A stretch of 64,000 bases of DNA from Microcystis sp. T1-4. Lineage in GTDB: Bacteria; Cyanobacteriota; Cyanobacteriia; Cyanobacteriales; Microcystaceae. Under the pieces are notes generated by a model. It saw only the letters and a program-made list of their open reading frames with translations. It was not told the origin of the DNA and did no database searches. Positions within the stretch are counted from its first letter, which is position 1. Each line of letters opens with the position of its first letter. Below, in pieces: positions 9,801 through 18,224 of the stretch. A program made the translations under genes and the position numbers. The stretch covers positions 1 to 64,000 of the forward strand of contig NZ_CAIP01000402.1 in assembly GCF_000297435.1 (NCBI RefSeq), given 5' to 3'.

Positions 9801-9893
9801 GTAGGGTGCGCTCTTCGATAGCGTAACGCACCGACAATTGTGGTGGGTGATTTTGGTTATGGTGGTGGGTTACGCGTTGCTAACCCACCCTAC
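9801..9893. repeat. GTAGGGTGCG / CCCACCCTAC small inverted-repeat element
   Basis: A 93-bp element with imperfect terminal inverted repeats (GTAGGGTGCG at the left, ACCCACCCTAC at the right) and internal TAACGCACC and GGTGGGTTACGCG motifs. Relatives of the same family occur near 32.6, 32.8, 34.0, 35.3, 36.05 and 36.1 kb. There is no ORF, so it is most simply a non-autonomous miniature element. Confidence 0.75.
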
Positions 9894-9897
9894 TGAA

Positions 9898-11262
9898 TTA
9901 CTTAATCCAAACCGTTTTAACGTTGACAAATTCGCGAATGCCTTCCACACTTAATTCCCGGCCAAAACCAGAACGTTTAATACCCCCAAAGGGTAAGCGA
10001 GGATCGGATTTAACCATACCGTTAATAAACACACAACCGGCCTCAATTTCGGTAATTAAATGCTCAATTTCTTCGGGGTTATTCGTCCAGGCACTAGAAC
10101 CTAAACCAAAGGGACTATCATTAGCTAAAGCGATCGCTTCCTCGATATTTTTGACTCGAAATAGTAAAGCCACAGGCCCGAAAAATTCCTCTTTTTCCCC
10201 CGGAGAACCGGCGGGAATATCGGTTAAAATCGTCGGTAGATAGAAGTTACCTTTTCCCTCTAAACGCTGACCCCCCACAAGGACTCTACCACCCATAGCG
10301 ACGGTTTTTTCCACTTGAGCGGCAATTTCCGAGACGATCGATACCGTGGCCAAGGGACCGATATCAACGGTTTCATCGAGGGGATCACCCACTTTTAAAG
10401 CTTGGAATTTGGCCACTAATAACTGTTCAAATTGATCGGCGACAGTTTCCATAACAATAAACCGTTTAGCGGCGATACAAGTCTGACCATTATTTAACAA
10501 TCTTGCCGTCACTGCCGTAGCCGCTGCCGCCTCGATATCGGCACTATCTAAAACGATAAAAGGATCACTACCTCCCAACTCTAAAACCACTTTTTTGATC
10601 TGTTTTCCCGCCGCAGCCGCTAAACTGATCCCCGCCGGTTCACTACCGGTTAAAGTGGCGGCTTTTACCCGTTCATCGTTAATTAAATCACTAACGCGAT
10701 CGGCCCCGATCAAAAGAGTTTGAAAAGCAGCTTCGGGAAAACCGGCTTCTAATAAAATTCTTTCCACCGCTAAAGCTGATTGAGGGACATTAGAAGCGTG
10801 TTTGAGTAGGCCGACATTTCCCGCCATTAAAGCGGGTGCAGCAAAGCGAAATACTTGCCATAAAGGGAAATTCCAGGGCATAACCGCTAAAATCACCCCT
10901 AACGGTTGATAACGGACAAAACTGCGACTAGCATCGGTGGCAATCGGCACATCTTCCAGATAACCGGCGGCATTATCGGCATAAAAACGACAAACCAAGG
11001 CACATTTGAGAACTTCTGCGATCGCTGACTTGATTGGTTTCCCCATCTCTAAAGTCATGGTTGTAGCCAATGCTACTTGATCCCGTTCTAAAATATCCGC
11101 CGCTTGCCGTAACCACTGTCCCCGTTGACTGATGGCGGTGCGGCGATACTGCTGAAAAGTTGCCTCAGCCAGGGCCAATTTCGTGGCCAATTCCTCCGAG
11201 GTTAGAGGGGTAAAAGTCTTGAGAATTTCTCCCGTGGCAGGGTTAACTGAAGCGATACCCAT
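9898..11262 (-). CDS. gabD: NAD(P)-dependent succinate-semialdehyde dehydrogenase
   Basis: 454 residues, the size of cyanobacterial SSADH. The aldehyde dehydrogenase active site is complete: PWNFPLWQ (oxyanion Asn near 131), LELGGSDPF with general base Glu228, and NNGQTCIAAKRF with nucleophile Cys262. It oxidises succinic semialdehyde to succinate, which together with 2-oxoglutarate decarboxylase bypasses the missing 2-oxoglutarate dehydrogenase in the cyanobacterial TCA cycle. The substrate call is from family resemblance. Its stop is four bases from the repeat element downstream. Confidence 0.88.
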   Translation of the reverse strand: MGIASVNPATGEILKTFTPLTSEELATKLALAEATFQQYRRTAISQRGQWLRQAADILERDQVALATTMTLEMGKPIKSAIAEVLKCALVCRFYADNAAGYLEDVPIATDASRSFVRYQPLGVILAVMPWNFPLWQVFRFAAPALMAGNVGLLKHASNVPQSALAVERILLEAGFPEAAFQTLLIGADRVSDLINDERVKAATLTGSEPAGISLAAAAGKQIKKVVLELGGSDPFIVLDSADIEAAAATAVTARLLNNGQTCIAAKRFIVMETVADQFEQLLVAKFQALKVGDPLDETVDIGPLATVSIVSEIAAQVEKTVAMGGRVLVGGQRLEGKGNFYLPTILTDIPAGSPGEKEEFFGPVALLFRVKNIEEAIALANDSPFGLGSSAWTNNPEEIEHLITEIEAGCVFINGMVKSDPRLPFGGIKRSGFGRELSVEGIREFVNVKTVWIK

Positions 11263-11349
11263 ATCCCAATTGTCTCCTATCGAGCGCTATATCTCTAGTT
11301 TAGTTCTCCAGCTGTACCGCTGCTCACCCTAATTTGGCAATCGGGATTA

Positions 11350-11482
11350 GGATTCAGGAGTCAGGAGATAGGAGTCAGGAGATAGGGTGATGGGGTTTTG
11401 GGGTGATAGGGTTTTGGGGTGATAGGGTGATGAGACAGCTTCCCCACTTCCCACTTCCCACTTCCCACTTCCTAATTCATAA
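11350..11482. repeat. Compound short tandem repeats
   Basis: Successive runs of CAGGAGT/CAGGAGATAG, of GGTGATAGGGTTTTGGG type, and of CCCACTT heptamers, ending in an AATTCATAATTCTCA segment. They fill most of the space between gabD and pdxA. The long frame across them is a repeat artefact and is not listed as a gene. Confidence 0.85.
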
Positions 11483-11507
11483 TTCTCATTTCCCCAACCC
11501 CCAACAG

Positions 11508-12524
11508 CTAAAACCCATCTATACGGCGCTGCTGACATAATTCGATCGCTAATTGGATCGCCGCTTGCATACTCTGGGGTCTAGCGATGCCAAGACCAGC
11601 GATATCAAAAGCCGTACCGTGGTCTGGAGAGGTGCGAACAAAAGGTAAACCGATGGTAGTATTAACAGCACAGTCAAAAGCCATTAATTTGACGGGAATT
11701 AGGCCCTGATCGTGGTATAATGCCAGATATGCGTCGGCGGGTTGCCCTGCACCGCTAAACCAAGCGCGTCCCGGTTCCACCCAAAGCGTATCGGGGGGGA
11801 CAAGGCCGATTAATTGGGTTTGCGGGTATTTCTGTCCCATTGACTGCAGCCAAGGCTGTAACCAGTCCTTTTCTTCCCTTCCCAGTTTTCCCGCTTCGCC
11901 ACTGTGGGGATTAAGGCCGGATATGGCGATTTTTGGGCGATCGATGCCGAAATCTAGCTTTAAAGACTCGATCAATAGGTCTAGTTTTCGGGTCATCAGA
12001 TCGGGGTTAAGAGTATCGGGAACTTCTCGCAGGGGGATGTGGGTAGTGGCGAGGAGAGTGCGTAAGCTATAGCCAGTGTGAGGGGATTTAGCGACGAATA
12101 GCATCCCATAACGGTTAATTCCCGCCATGGTAGCTAAAACCTCCGTTTGACCGGGGAAATCATAACCGGCCAACTGCCAACAGGATTTGGCAATCGGACC
12201 GGTGACAATACCGTCAAATTCGCCCTTGAGGGTGCGTTTTATGGCTTCTTGCAGGTAAAGAAAGCTAATTTCACCACTATGGGCATCCCCACGCCCGCAA
12301 ACGATTTTTTCTTGATTGTAGGGCAAATCGATCAGAGAAAAGCGATCGAGGAGATGGGGATCGTGATAGGCTTTTTCGAGAAGCGTTCTGGTGCCGATTA
12401 GAGTAATCTGACAAATAGACGAGATTGGGGAATCGGCGATCGCTTTCAACACCACTTCAGGGCCGATCCCGGCGGGATCACCGACGGGGATAACTAGACG
12501 GGGAATAAAATAGGCGGATTCCAT
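11508..12524 (-). CDS. pdxA: 4-hydroxythreonine-4-phosphate dehydrogenase
   Basis: 338 residues. PdxA oxidises 4-phosphohydroxy-L-threonine in the DXP-dependent pyridoxal phosphate pathway. The N-terminal [18 protein letters not shown], the substrate loop [28 protein letters not shown] and [17 protein letters not shown] with the metal-binding His residues, and the C-terminal [14 protein letters not shown] are all intact. It is monocistronic here and divergent from corA. Confidence 0.94.
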   Translation of the reverse strand: MESAYFIPRLVIPVGDPAGIGPEVVLKAIADSPISSICQITLIGTRTLLEKAYHDPHLLDRFSLIDLPYNQEKIVCGRGDAHSGEISFLYLQEAIKRTLKGEFDGIVTGPIAKSCWQLAGYDFPGQTEVLATMAGINRYGMLFVAKSPHTGYSLRTLLATTHIPLREVPDTLNPDLMTRKLDLLIESLKLDFGIDRPKIAISGLNPHSGEAGKLGREEKDWLQPWLQSMGQKYPQTQLIGLVPPDTLWVEPGRAWFSGAGQPADAYLALYHDQGLIPVKLMAFDCAVNTTIGLPFVRTSPDHGTAFDIAGLGIARPQSMQAAIQLAIELCQQRRIDGF

Positions 12525-12596
12525 AAATTTTGGCCGTCAAGATGGCTAATTCTCCCGATTAATCTGATCGTTGACAATTATCAGGAGGGAATAAAT

Positions 12597-12620
12597 CAGT
12601 AAACAATCTTCAGTTTACTG
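12597..12620. promoter_or_regulatory. 8-bp inverted repeat in the pdxA-corA divergent region
   Basis: CAGTAAAC and GTTTACTG form a perfect 8-bp stem with an 8-base loop, between two divergent starts and about 95 bases before corA. It has no T-run, so it is more like an operator or a 5' UTR hairpin than a terminator. No factor can be named. Confidence 0.3.
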
Positions 12621-12715
12621 TAATCTCATGGCGATAGATAGTAACTTTAGGCAAATTAAATTTTTTAACTTTTCTGTTTTCTTATTGCCCAAATTAGCCA
12701 GATTGTTGTAAGCTT

Positions 12716-13873
12716 ATGACCCAACTACAACCCGATATATTCGTTAACAACCGTCCCGATACCGATGGAGACGAGGAAGAAGACTACTTCGATTATTTTT
12801 ATGATGAACCGGGTAGTGAACCGGGGACATTAATTATCGAACCGGATGCCAAACCCTCGCGGATTATTTTAATTGACTACGATGAAGATAACGCCATTCG
12901 CAAGGTGGATATTACACCCAATGCTTGCGCCCCCTATATTGGCACAAATACCGTGTCTTGGATGGATATTCAAGGGTTAGGGAGTGAGACGGTTTTAAAA
13001 CAAGTAGGGGAAATTTTTAATCTGCATCCTTTGTTATTAGAAGATGTGGTTAATGTGCCGCAGCGACCCAAGTTAGAGGACTATAACAATCAATTGTTAG
13101 TGATTTCTCAGATGGTGCGACTGAAAGAAGATGAAAGCGGTTTTGATACAGAACAGGTCAGTTTTGTCTTGGGAAAACGCTATCTTTTGAGTTTTCAAGA
13201 GGAGGAATTACAGGACTGTTTTGAGATAGTCAGAGATCGAATTCGCACTTCCCAGGGACGAGTACGAAAATCGGGGGCGGATTATTTAACCTATTTATTA
13301 TTAGACACGATTATTGATGGTTATTTTCCCGTGGTAGAACACTACGAAGATCGGATTGAGGCTTTGGAAGATATGATCATTAGTAATCCCGATCGAGATA
13401 CTATGCAGGAAATCTATGATGTCCGTCGGGAATTATTGGCACTGCGTCGCTTAATTTGGCCGATGCGAAATGTCCTACATCTACTGATGCGTGACCATCA
13501 TGGTATAGTCAGCGACGAAGTACAAATTTATTTTCGGGATTCCTACGACCACGTCATTCAAATTCTGGAAATTATCGAAGCTTATCGAGAATTAGCGGCG
13601 AGTTTGATGGATGTTTATATGTCCACTATGGGCAATAAATTAAACGAAATTATGAAGTTTTTAACCGTAATTTCAACCATTTTTATTCCCTTAACTTTTA
13701 TCGTTGGTGTCTATGGCATGAACTTTGAGAATATGCCAGAATTAAAAGGAGAATGGAGTTATTTTATTGTTTGGTTAATCATGTTAGCCGTAGCGGGAGG
13801 CTTGATTTTCTACTTCTGGCGCAAAGGTTGGTTTAAACCAATTTATTCCCTGAAAGAGGAAGCAAAAAGTTAG
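12716..13873 (+). CDS. corA: CorA-type magnesium/cobalt transporter
   Basis: 385 residues. A long acidic N-terminal part (DEEEDYFDYFYDEP near residues 18-32) precedes the cytoplasmic alpha/beta funnel and the long stalk helix. Two C-terminal membrane helices (about 310-330 and 345-367) are separated by the ion-selectivity motif YGMNF, followed by ENMPEL. It assembles as a homopentamer in the plasma membrane and passes Mg2+ down its gradient. The C-terminus ends in basic residues, as is usual for the family. Confidence 0.92.
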   Translation: MTQLQPDIFVNNRPDTDGDEEEDYFDYFYDEPGSEPGTLIIEPDAKPSRIILIDYDEDNAIRKVDITPNACAPYIGTNTVSWMDIQGLGSETVLKQVGEIFNLHPLLLEDVVNVPQRPKLEDYNNQLLVISQMVRLKEDESGFDTEQVSFVLGKRYLLSFQEEELQDCFEIVRDRIRTSQGRVRKSGADYLTYLLLDTIIDGYFPVVEHYEDRIEALEDMIISNPDRDTMQEIYDVRRELLALRRLIWPMRNVLHLLMRDHHGIVSDEVQIYFRDSYDHVIQILEIIEAYRELAASLMDVYMSTMGNKLNEIMKFLTVISTIFIPLTFIVGVYGMNFENMPELKGEWSYFIVWLIMLAVAGGLIFYFWRKGWFKPIYSLKEEAKS

Positions 13874-14205
13874 TTAACGAAGACAGGAGGCAGGAGGCAG
13901 GTTTTGGGGTTTTGGGGTTTTAGGGTTTTAGTTCAATTTCCCCACCTCCCCAATTCATAATTCAGGTTCTTCCGAACTTACACTGTAGAAAATTCCTCAA
14001 GCTCCCTCTCTGCACAGCAATGCTCTAAAGTTGATAAATATCAATCTGACAAAAACTCAAAGCCTTAGTATATAAACTTTACAAGCATGAGTTGTTGATA
14101 GTTTTACATGACAGGTTCGGTAGAGCCATAATTCATAATTCATAATTCATAATTCATAATTCCCACTTCCCACACCCGACGACAAACTTTTTCAGCCAAC
14201 CCTAA
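13874..14205. repeat. Repeat-rich intergenic region
   Basis: About 330 bases between the convergent corA and CHAT-FHA genes. It contains CAGGAGG and GTTTTGGG/GTTTTAGG runs (13887-13930) and five tandem CATAATT heptamers (14127-14163). No ORF or convincing terminator was seen in the non-repeat middle part. Confidence 0.75.
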
Positions 14206-15855
14206 TTATTCCACCACAAATGCGAGGATTTGGCCTTGGTAACTGCCGAAGCGAATCTGTAAACCGGACTCTAGGGGAACTTCTTGGTTATGTACCTGCT
14301 TCCAGTGGCCATCTTGGTAGATAAAAGTACCAAAACGGGAGAAATCTTCGAGAAAGTATTGATAGTCTGAATCATCGGGTTTTTTACGGCAAATGATCCG
14401 ACAATGGTTTTTACTAACCCATTTTTCAGGGACCTGTAGATCATTTTCCATGTCCCTTCCTATATTCATGCCACCACCACGGATTGACCATTTTCTTTCG
14501 GGATGATCGAGATAGTATAAGAAAGCGGCGGGCATGGTTCCGGAGACATTGGGCATAACCGTCGGTGATTGAGTCTCATCAAAGGTTTGCAGCAATTGCC
14601 CGTCGAATTCCGGGTGCATATAGAGAATCGGCAAAGTCCAAGCAGGCTGATTGTACTTGTAGAGGGTTAATAACTGCTGCCTGGCGATGCGAACGGCCTG
14701 ATCGATAGGGACTCGCGGACTTGGAAGCAACTTAGATATCTGTGCTTCTTTGTCTTTGAAACCGAGGAGGCTGCGGGTAAAAACTTCGATAAAACTCAAG
14801 GCCTCGCGATCTGCGATCGCATCTCGCATGGCCAAAACTGCGGGAACGCCATGGTGAATCAAGACTTCCGCCAGACTGCTGCGGGGGATCATCTCCTGAC
14901 CTGATTTAGCGGGATAAGCACCCCAACAGGCATTAAAAACCGTTAAAATAACTTGATTTCTCACCAAAGCTTGGGCTAACTCCGTCCCGTTTAGCTGTTC
15001 CCCCGGCCGCAGAAATAGGGAACCGCCATTGGGGGCGGCCATTCCGTGACCAGCGTAGAAAAAAGCTTGATATTTACCCGTATCCAAGGCCCGGGTTAGT
15101 TCTTTCGCCCCCGGTCGAATTAGGGTATCGACTTTGACTTTCACTCCCGAATTCTGGAGGGAACCACTGGGGGAGATGGCCTGGATGAGATTGGCGGCCT
15201 CGGATTCCAGTGCCTGGTCGGGATTAGTTTCTCCACCCGTATTAATGGCGGTGAGGTTGAGGGAACTAGCGGCGGGTTTAATCTGTTTTTCGCCGATAAC
15301 TAAGAGAATATTGAGACTATTACTTGGTTTTATCGGTGGCAGTGGGTCCACATCGCTGGTGGTGCGGCTAAAGAGTATATTCGGATGCAGAGATATGGCC
15401 TGTTTACCCGCTTGCTGCATAATTTCCCAGGGCAGCAGAATTAAATAGGGATTGCGACATTCCAAGCGAATTCGCAGGGGCTGATTTTTGCCGAGGGCGA
15501 TTCCCTGACTTTGGGCAAAACTTTGACTAATTGATGCTTGAAATAACCATTGCCAGAGACTAATACCTAGTTTCTGCATCAATTGACCGCCATAACTGCC
15601 GCCTTCTCCCGCAAGAATCAGTTTAGGTGGAGAATTTCCCTCTAATTGCTCTAACATCGGCAAGGGAGGCATTTTTTGCAGACAGAACATTTCCTGCCAT
15701 GCCATCCATTCCGAGGTTAGACTCCCGGTCCATTCACAGTCATGATGCACATATCCCCCCGGTAGGGGTGCTTTCGTCACCCAACGGGCGAAGTTATTAC
15801 TCGTGGCTAAACTAGAGATCGCTAAATTTAGACTAGGGATGGCATCATCGGTCAT
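14206..15855 (-). CDS. CHAT domain putative protease with C-terminal FHA domain
   Basis: 549 residues. Residues about 125-430 form a caspase-like CHAT domain with the catalytic dyad visible: His270 in YAGHGMAA and Cys310 in FNACWGAY. A C-terminal forkhead-associated domain (about 455-549) shows GGGMNIGRDMENDL, VSKNHCRII and DFSRFGTFI, the Arg/Ser/His/Asn pattern that reads phosphothreonine. Known of the families: CHAT proteases act in regulated proteolysis, and FHA domains dock to Ser/Thr-kinase products. Inferred: a protease recruited by phosphorylated partners. No kinase or obvious substrate gene is adjacent. Confidence 0.85.
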   Translation of the reverse strand: MTDDAIPSLNLAISSLATSNNFARWVTKAPLPGGYVHHDCEWTGSLTSEWMAWQEMFCLQKMPPLPMLEQLEGNSPPKLILAGEGGSYGGQLMQKLGISLWQWLFQASISQSFAQSQGIALGKNQPLRIRLECRNPYLILLPWEIMQQAGKQAISLHPNILFSRTTSDVDPLPPIKPSNSLNILLVIGEKQIKPAASSLNLTAINTGGETNPDQALESEAANLIQAISPSGSLQNSGVKVKVDTLIRPGAKELTRALDTGKYQAFFYAGHGMAAPNGGSLFLRPGEQLNGTELAQALVRNQVILTVFNACWGAYPAKSGQEMIPRSSLAEVLIHHGVPAVLAMRDAIADREALSFIEVFTRSLLGFKDKEAQISKLLPSPRVPIDQAVRIARQQLLTLYKYNQPAWTLPILYMHPEFDGQLLQTFDETQSPTVMPNVSGTMPAAFLYYLDHPERKWSIRGGGMNIGRDMENDLQVPEKWVSKNHCRIICRKKPDDSDYQYFLEDFSRFGTFIYQDGHWKQVHNQEVPLESGLQIRFGSYQGQILAFVVE

Positions 15856-15925
15856 TGTGGTTATTTAGAAGTCTGAAGTCTATAGAATCTTATTCTAGAG
15901 GATTTCTGAAAGCTAAGGAAGAGTA

Positions 15926-16909
15926 TTAAGTTACCAATAAACAACAAAGTTCGATAATTTTGGTTTGCAACGTTGCCAAAGGTTCTGCACCCCGCTTGAG
16001 ACGATATTCTAATTCGAGAAGTATGGGCAAGGTGGCCAGAAGTTGTTTAGAAGAAAAGGATTGTATCTCTTTGCGAATGAAATATAGTCGCTTGGGATTG
16101 GCAATTTCGGCGGCGGCGGCGATATTTTTCTCGTCTTTTTCTCCTTCTTCAATTTTTAATTTCACTATTGCCCAAGTGCGAAATTGACCCCCTAGGGTGG
16201 CGGTGATAGCCAAGGGGTTCTCGTTGCGATTTAATAATTCATTAACTAATTCTAGGGCCTTGCCTGTCTCCCGTTTTAAAATCGCACTGGCTAACTGTAG
16301 GCTGCTTTGATTGCTGGCGTTGACTAAGCTTAAAATGTCCTTTTTGTCAATAGTTGCCGCCGAATTATTTTTAAATAAACGCAGTTTTTCTAACTCCATC
16401 CACAGCAAGCGGCTGTTATTTCCCACTGATTCAGCTAAGAGTTCGATCGCATCAGGAGTTAATTTTACTCCCACTTCTTTGGCAATTTCCCTAACTCTTT
16501 GGGCAATTTCCTCGACTTTCCAAGGGGGAATTAGTTCAAATTCTCGAACCTCTGCCTGATTTTGGATAAACTTGCTCGATTTTAAGCGGGAGTCTGGTTT
16601 TTTGGCACTGGTTAATAACAGATAGGAATTTTCGGGTAAATTGGGCAAAGTGCGCTGTAATTCCTTGAAAACATCCTCGGAACATTGTTGACAAATAACC
16701 GTATCTGCTAACCAAACTAAACGATTTCCCATGCCGAAAACTGGAGTCATCGCTTGATTGAGGGCCTCGATAATTGCCTCATTACGATCGCCATTGATTT
16801 GATCATAATTGAACTGTATCCAATTGGGATCGAGAAGTTTTGCTTGCAGATTTTTCACCGCTTGTTTAATAGCAAATTCATCTTCTCCCCAATAAAATAT
16901 TGTCGGCAT
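15926..16909 (-). CDS. holA: DNA polymerase III subunit delta
   Basis: 327 residues. It starts MPTIFYWGEDEFAIKQAVKNL and has the pattern of HolA: an AAA+-like N-terminal fold without a functional Walker A, then WKVEEIAQRVREIAKEVGVK and LWMELEKLRLF in the middle and a helical C-terminal collar ending LKRGAEPLATLQTKIIELC. The delta subunit opens the beta clamp during loading by the clamp loader complex. Monocistronic, reverse strand. Confidence 0.9.
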   Translation of the reverse strand: MPTIFYWGEDEFAIKQAVKNLQAKLLDPNWIQFNYDQINGDRNEAIIEALNQAMTPVFGMGNRLVWLADTVICQQCSEDVFKELQRTLPNLPENSYLLLTSAKKPDSRLKSSKFIQNQAEVREFELIPPWKVEEIAQRVREIAKEVGVKLTPDAIELLAESVGNNSRLLWMELEKLRLFKNNSAATIDKKDILSLVNASNQSSLQLASAILKRETGKALELVNELLNRNENPLAITATLGGQFRTWAIVKLKIEEGEKDEKNIAAAAEIANPKRLYFIRKEIQSFSSKQLLATLPILLELEYRLKRGAEPLATLQTKIIELCCLLVT

Positions 16910-16945
16910 AAGTTTCTACTTATAGCAGTTATCTTGATGTTACTA

Positions 16946-17098
16946 TTACCCATTTTGCCAGATTTTTACAGTTTTGTCAGCACTACCACTAATTAAATAT
17001 TTCCCATCGGCACTAATTACTAAAGATAACAGTTTTTCTGTGGGTTGATCAAGGGTTGCTAATTTTCCTTTGCTTGTTAAAGACCAAAACTTAATCAT
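16946..17098 (-). pseudogene. WD40 C-terminal remnant
   Basis: A reverse frame encodes a single WD40 blade: MIKFWSL, then LVISADGKYLISGSADKTV and KIWQNG before a stop. The frame extends upstream only to 17158 and has no start or partner blades. It looks like the last blade or two of a lost beta-propeller protein. A complete AAA-WD40 gene lies 1.1 kb away, but the blade sequence differs. Confidence 0.55.
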
Positions 17099-17275
17099 TT
17101 GATCCGAAAGCTTGTTTAGAGGATAAACCCAGAATTTCCTAATATTGAGGCTGGCTATTCATAAACACAGGTGAAGACGATCTGACTCGATAATTTTGAA
17201 AATTAATCAAAAAATAGACTCGATCGACCCCAAATAACGCACAATAAAAAAGGAAATGTCAAAGGAGAATCGCAA

Positions 17276-18106
17276 ATGTTGCCCTATATCCTAGCGGTCG
17301 TTGTGGGATTGAGTAGTCTGTACCTCCTCACCACCGCTTTTATCGCCCCCGATCGCCACCGTCAAGATGATTTTCTCTGGAGTGCGGTAGGATTATTCTA
17401 TGCCCTTGTCCTCTGGTTGTGCGCGGGAAGGATTACAGGCACTATCCTCCTCGGACAAGTTGCCGCAGCCATTTTATTTATCGCTTTTGCTTGGCAAACT
17501 CTCAAACTCAGACAAGCACTTTTTTATCCCGACAAACCGGTTAAATTATTTACTATTGTCGGTTGGTTAGGCAATCGTCTCGGCAAAGTTACTCCCTCCC
17601 AATCCCCTAAAACTAAAGCTAAACCTGAGAAAGTAGCAGCAAAAGTTAAAGAAACGGTTAAAGAAACGGTGGACCCCGTTATAGAAAAAGCCGCGGCTAT
17701 CGGGGAAACTATTACAGAATCAGTGACAGAAATTGAGGAAAAAGCTCAAGAAACGGTTGCCCCCGTTGCCGAAAAAGCCGCAGCTATCGGGGAACCTATT
17801 ACAGAATCGGTGACAGAAATTGGGGAAAAAGCCGCAGAAATTATTGATGATGGGGAAACTTTCGATGATTTCGATGATTTTGATGATTTTGATTTGGCAA
17901 CGGAAGAGATCAAACCCTCCGAAAATGCCCCAGAAATTCCCCCGACTGAACCTGTGGCTAATGTTGAAGTCGAAACTATTGCTGTTAGCGAAACGGTGAT
18001 TATTGAAGTTACCGAGGAAAATTTGCCTCCAGAAGAAACCATCAGAGAAGATACTCCCCCAGAAACTCGCTCAAAAAGGGAAGAAAATCCCCCCCCATCG
18101 GATTAA
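17276..18106 (+). CDS. ycf66: Ycf66 family membrane protein
   Basis: 276 residues. The first 110 residues match Ycf66: LPYILAVVVGLSSLYLLTTA, a second and third hydrophobic segment, then LRQALFYPDKPVKLF. Ycf66 occurs in cyanobacteria and some plastid genomes; its function is unknown. The C-terminal half is low-complexity and acidic. It holds an internal duplication in which AAAIGETITESVTEIEEKA recurs as AAAIGEPITESVTEIGEKA, then a FDDFDDFDDFD tract. An AGGAG ribosome site precedes the ATG. Confidence 0.85.
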   Translation: MLPYILAVVVGLSSLYLLTTAFIAPDRHRQDDFLWSAVGLFYALVLWLCAGRITGTILLGQVAAAILFIAFAWQTLKLRQALFYPDKPVKLFTIVGWLGNRLGKVTPSQSPKTKAKPEKVAAKVKETVKETVDPVIEKAAAIGETITESVTEIEEKAQETVAPVAEKAAAIGEPITESVTEIGEKAAEIIDDGETFDDFDDFDDFDLATEEIKPSENAPEIPPTEPVANVEVETIAVSETVIIEVTEENLPPEETIREDTPPETRSKREENPPPSD

Positions 18107-18224
18107 AAGTTAAGATTATTTAGCGGGTGGTTTAGGCAATAATTACTCAAAAAATTAACTAATTAATTTAACCTTTGCCCCCACCCAGTCAAACCAAGTT
18201 GACAATATGACTTGAAAAATTAAT

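Noticed and set aside
11347..11538. 63-codon reverse ORF after pdxA
   Set aside because: It translates the short tandem repeats downstream of pdxA.
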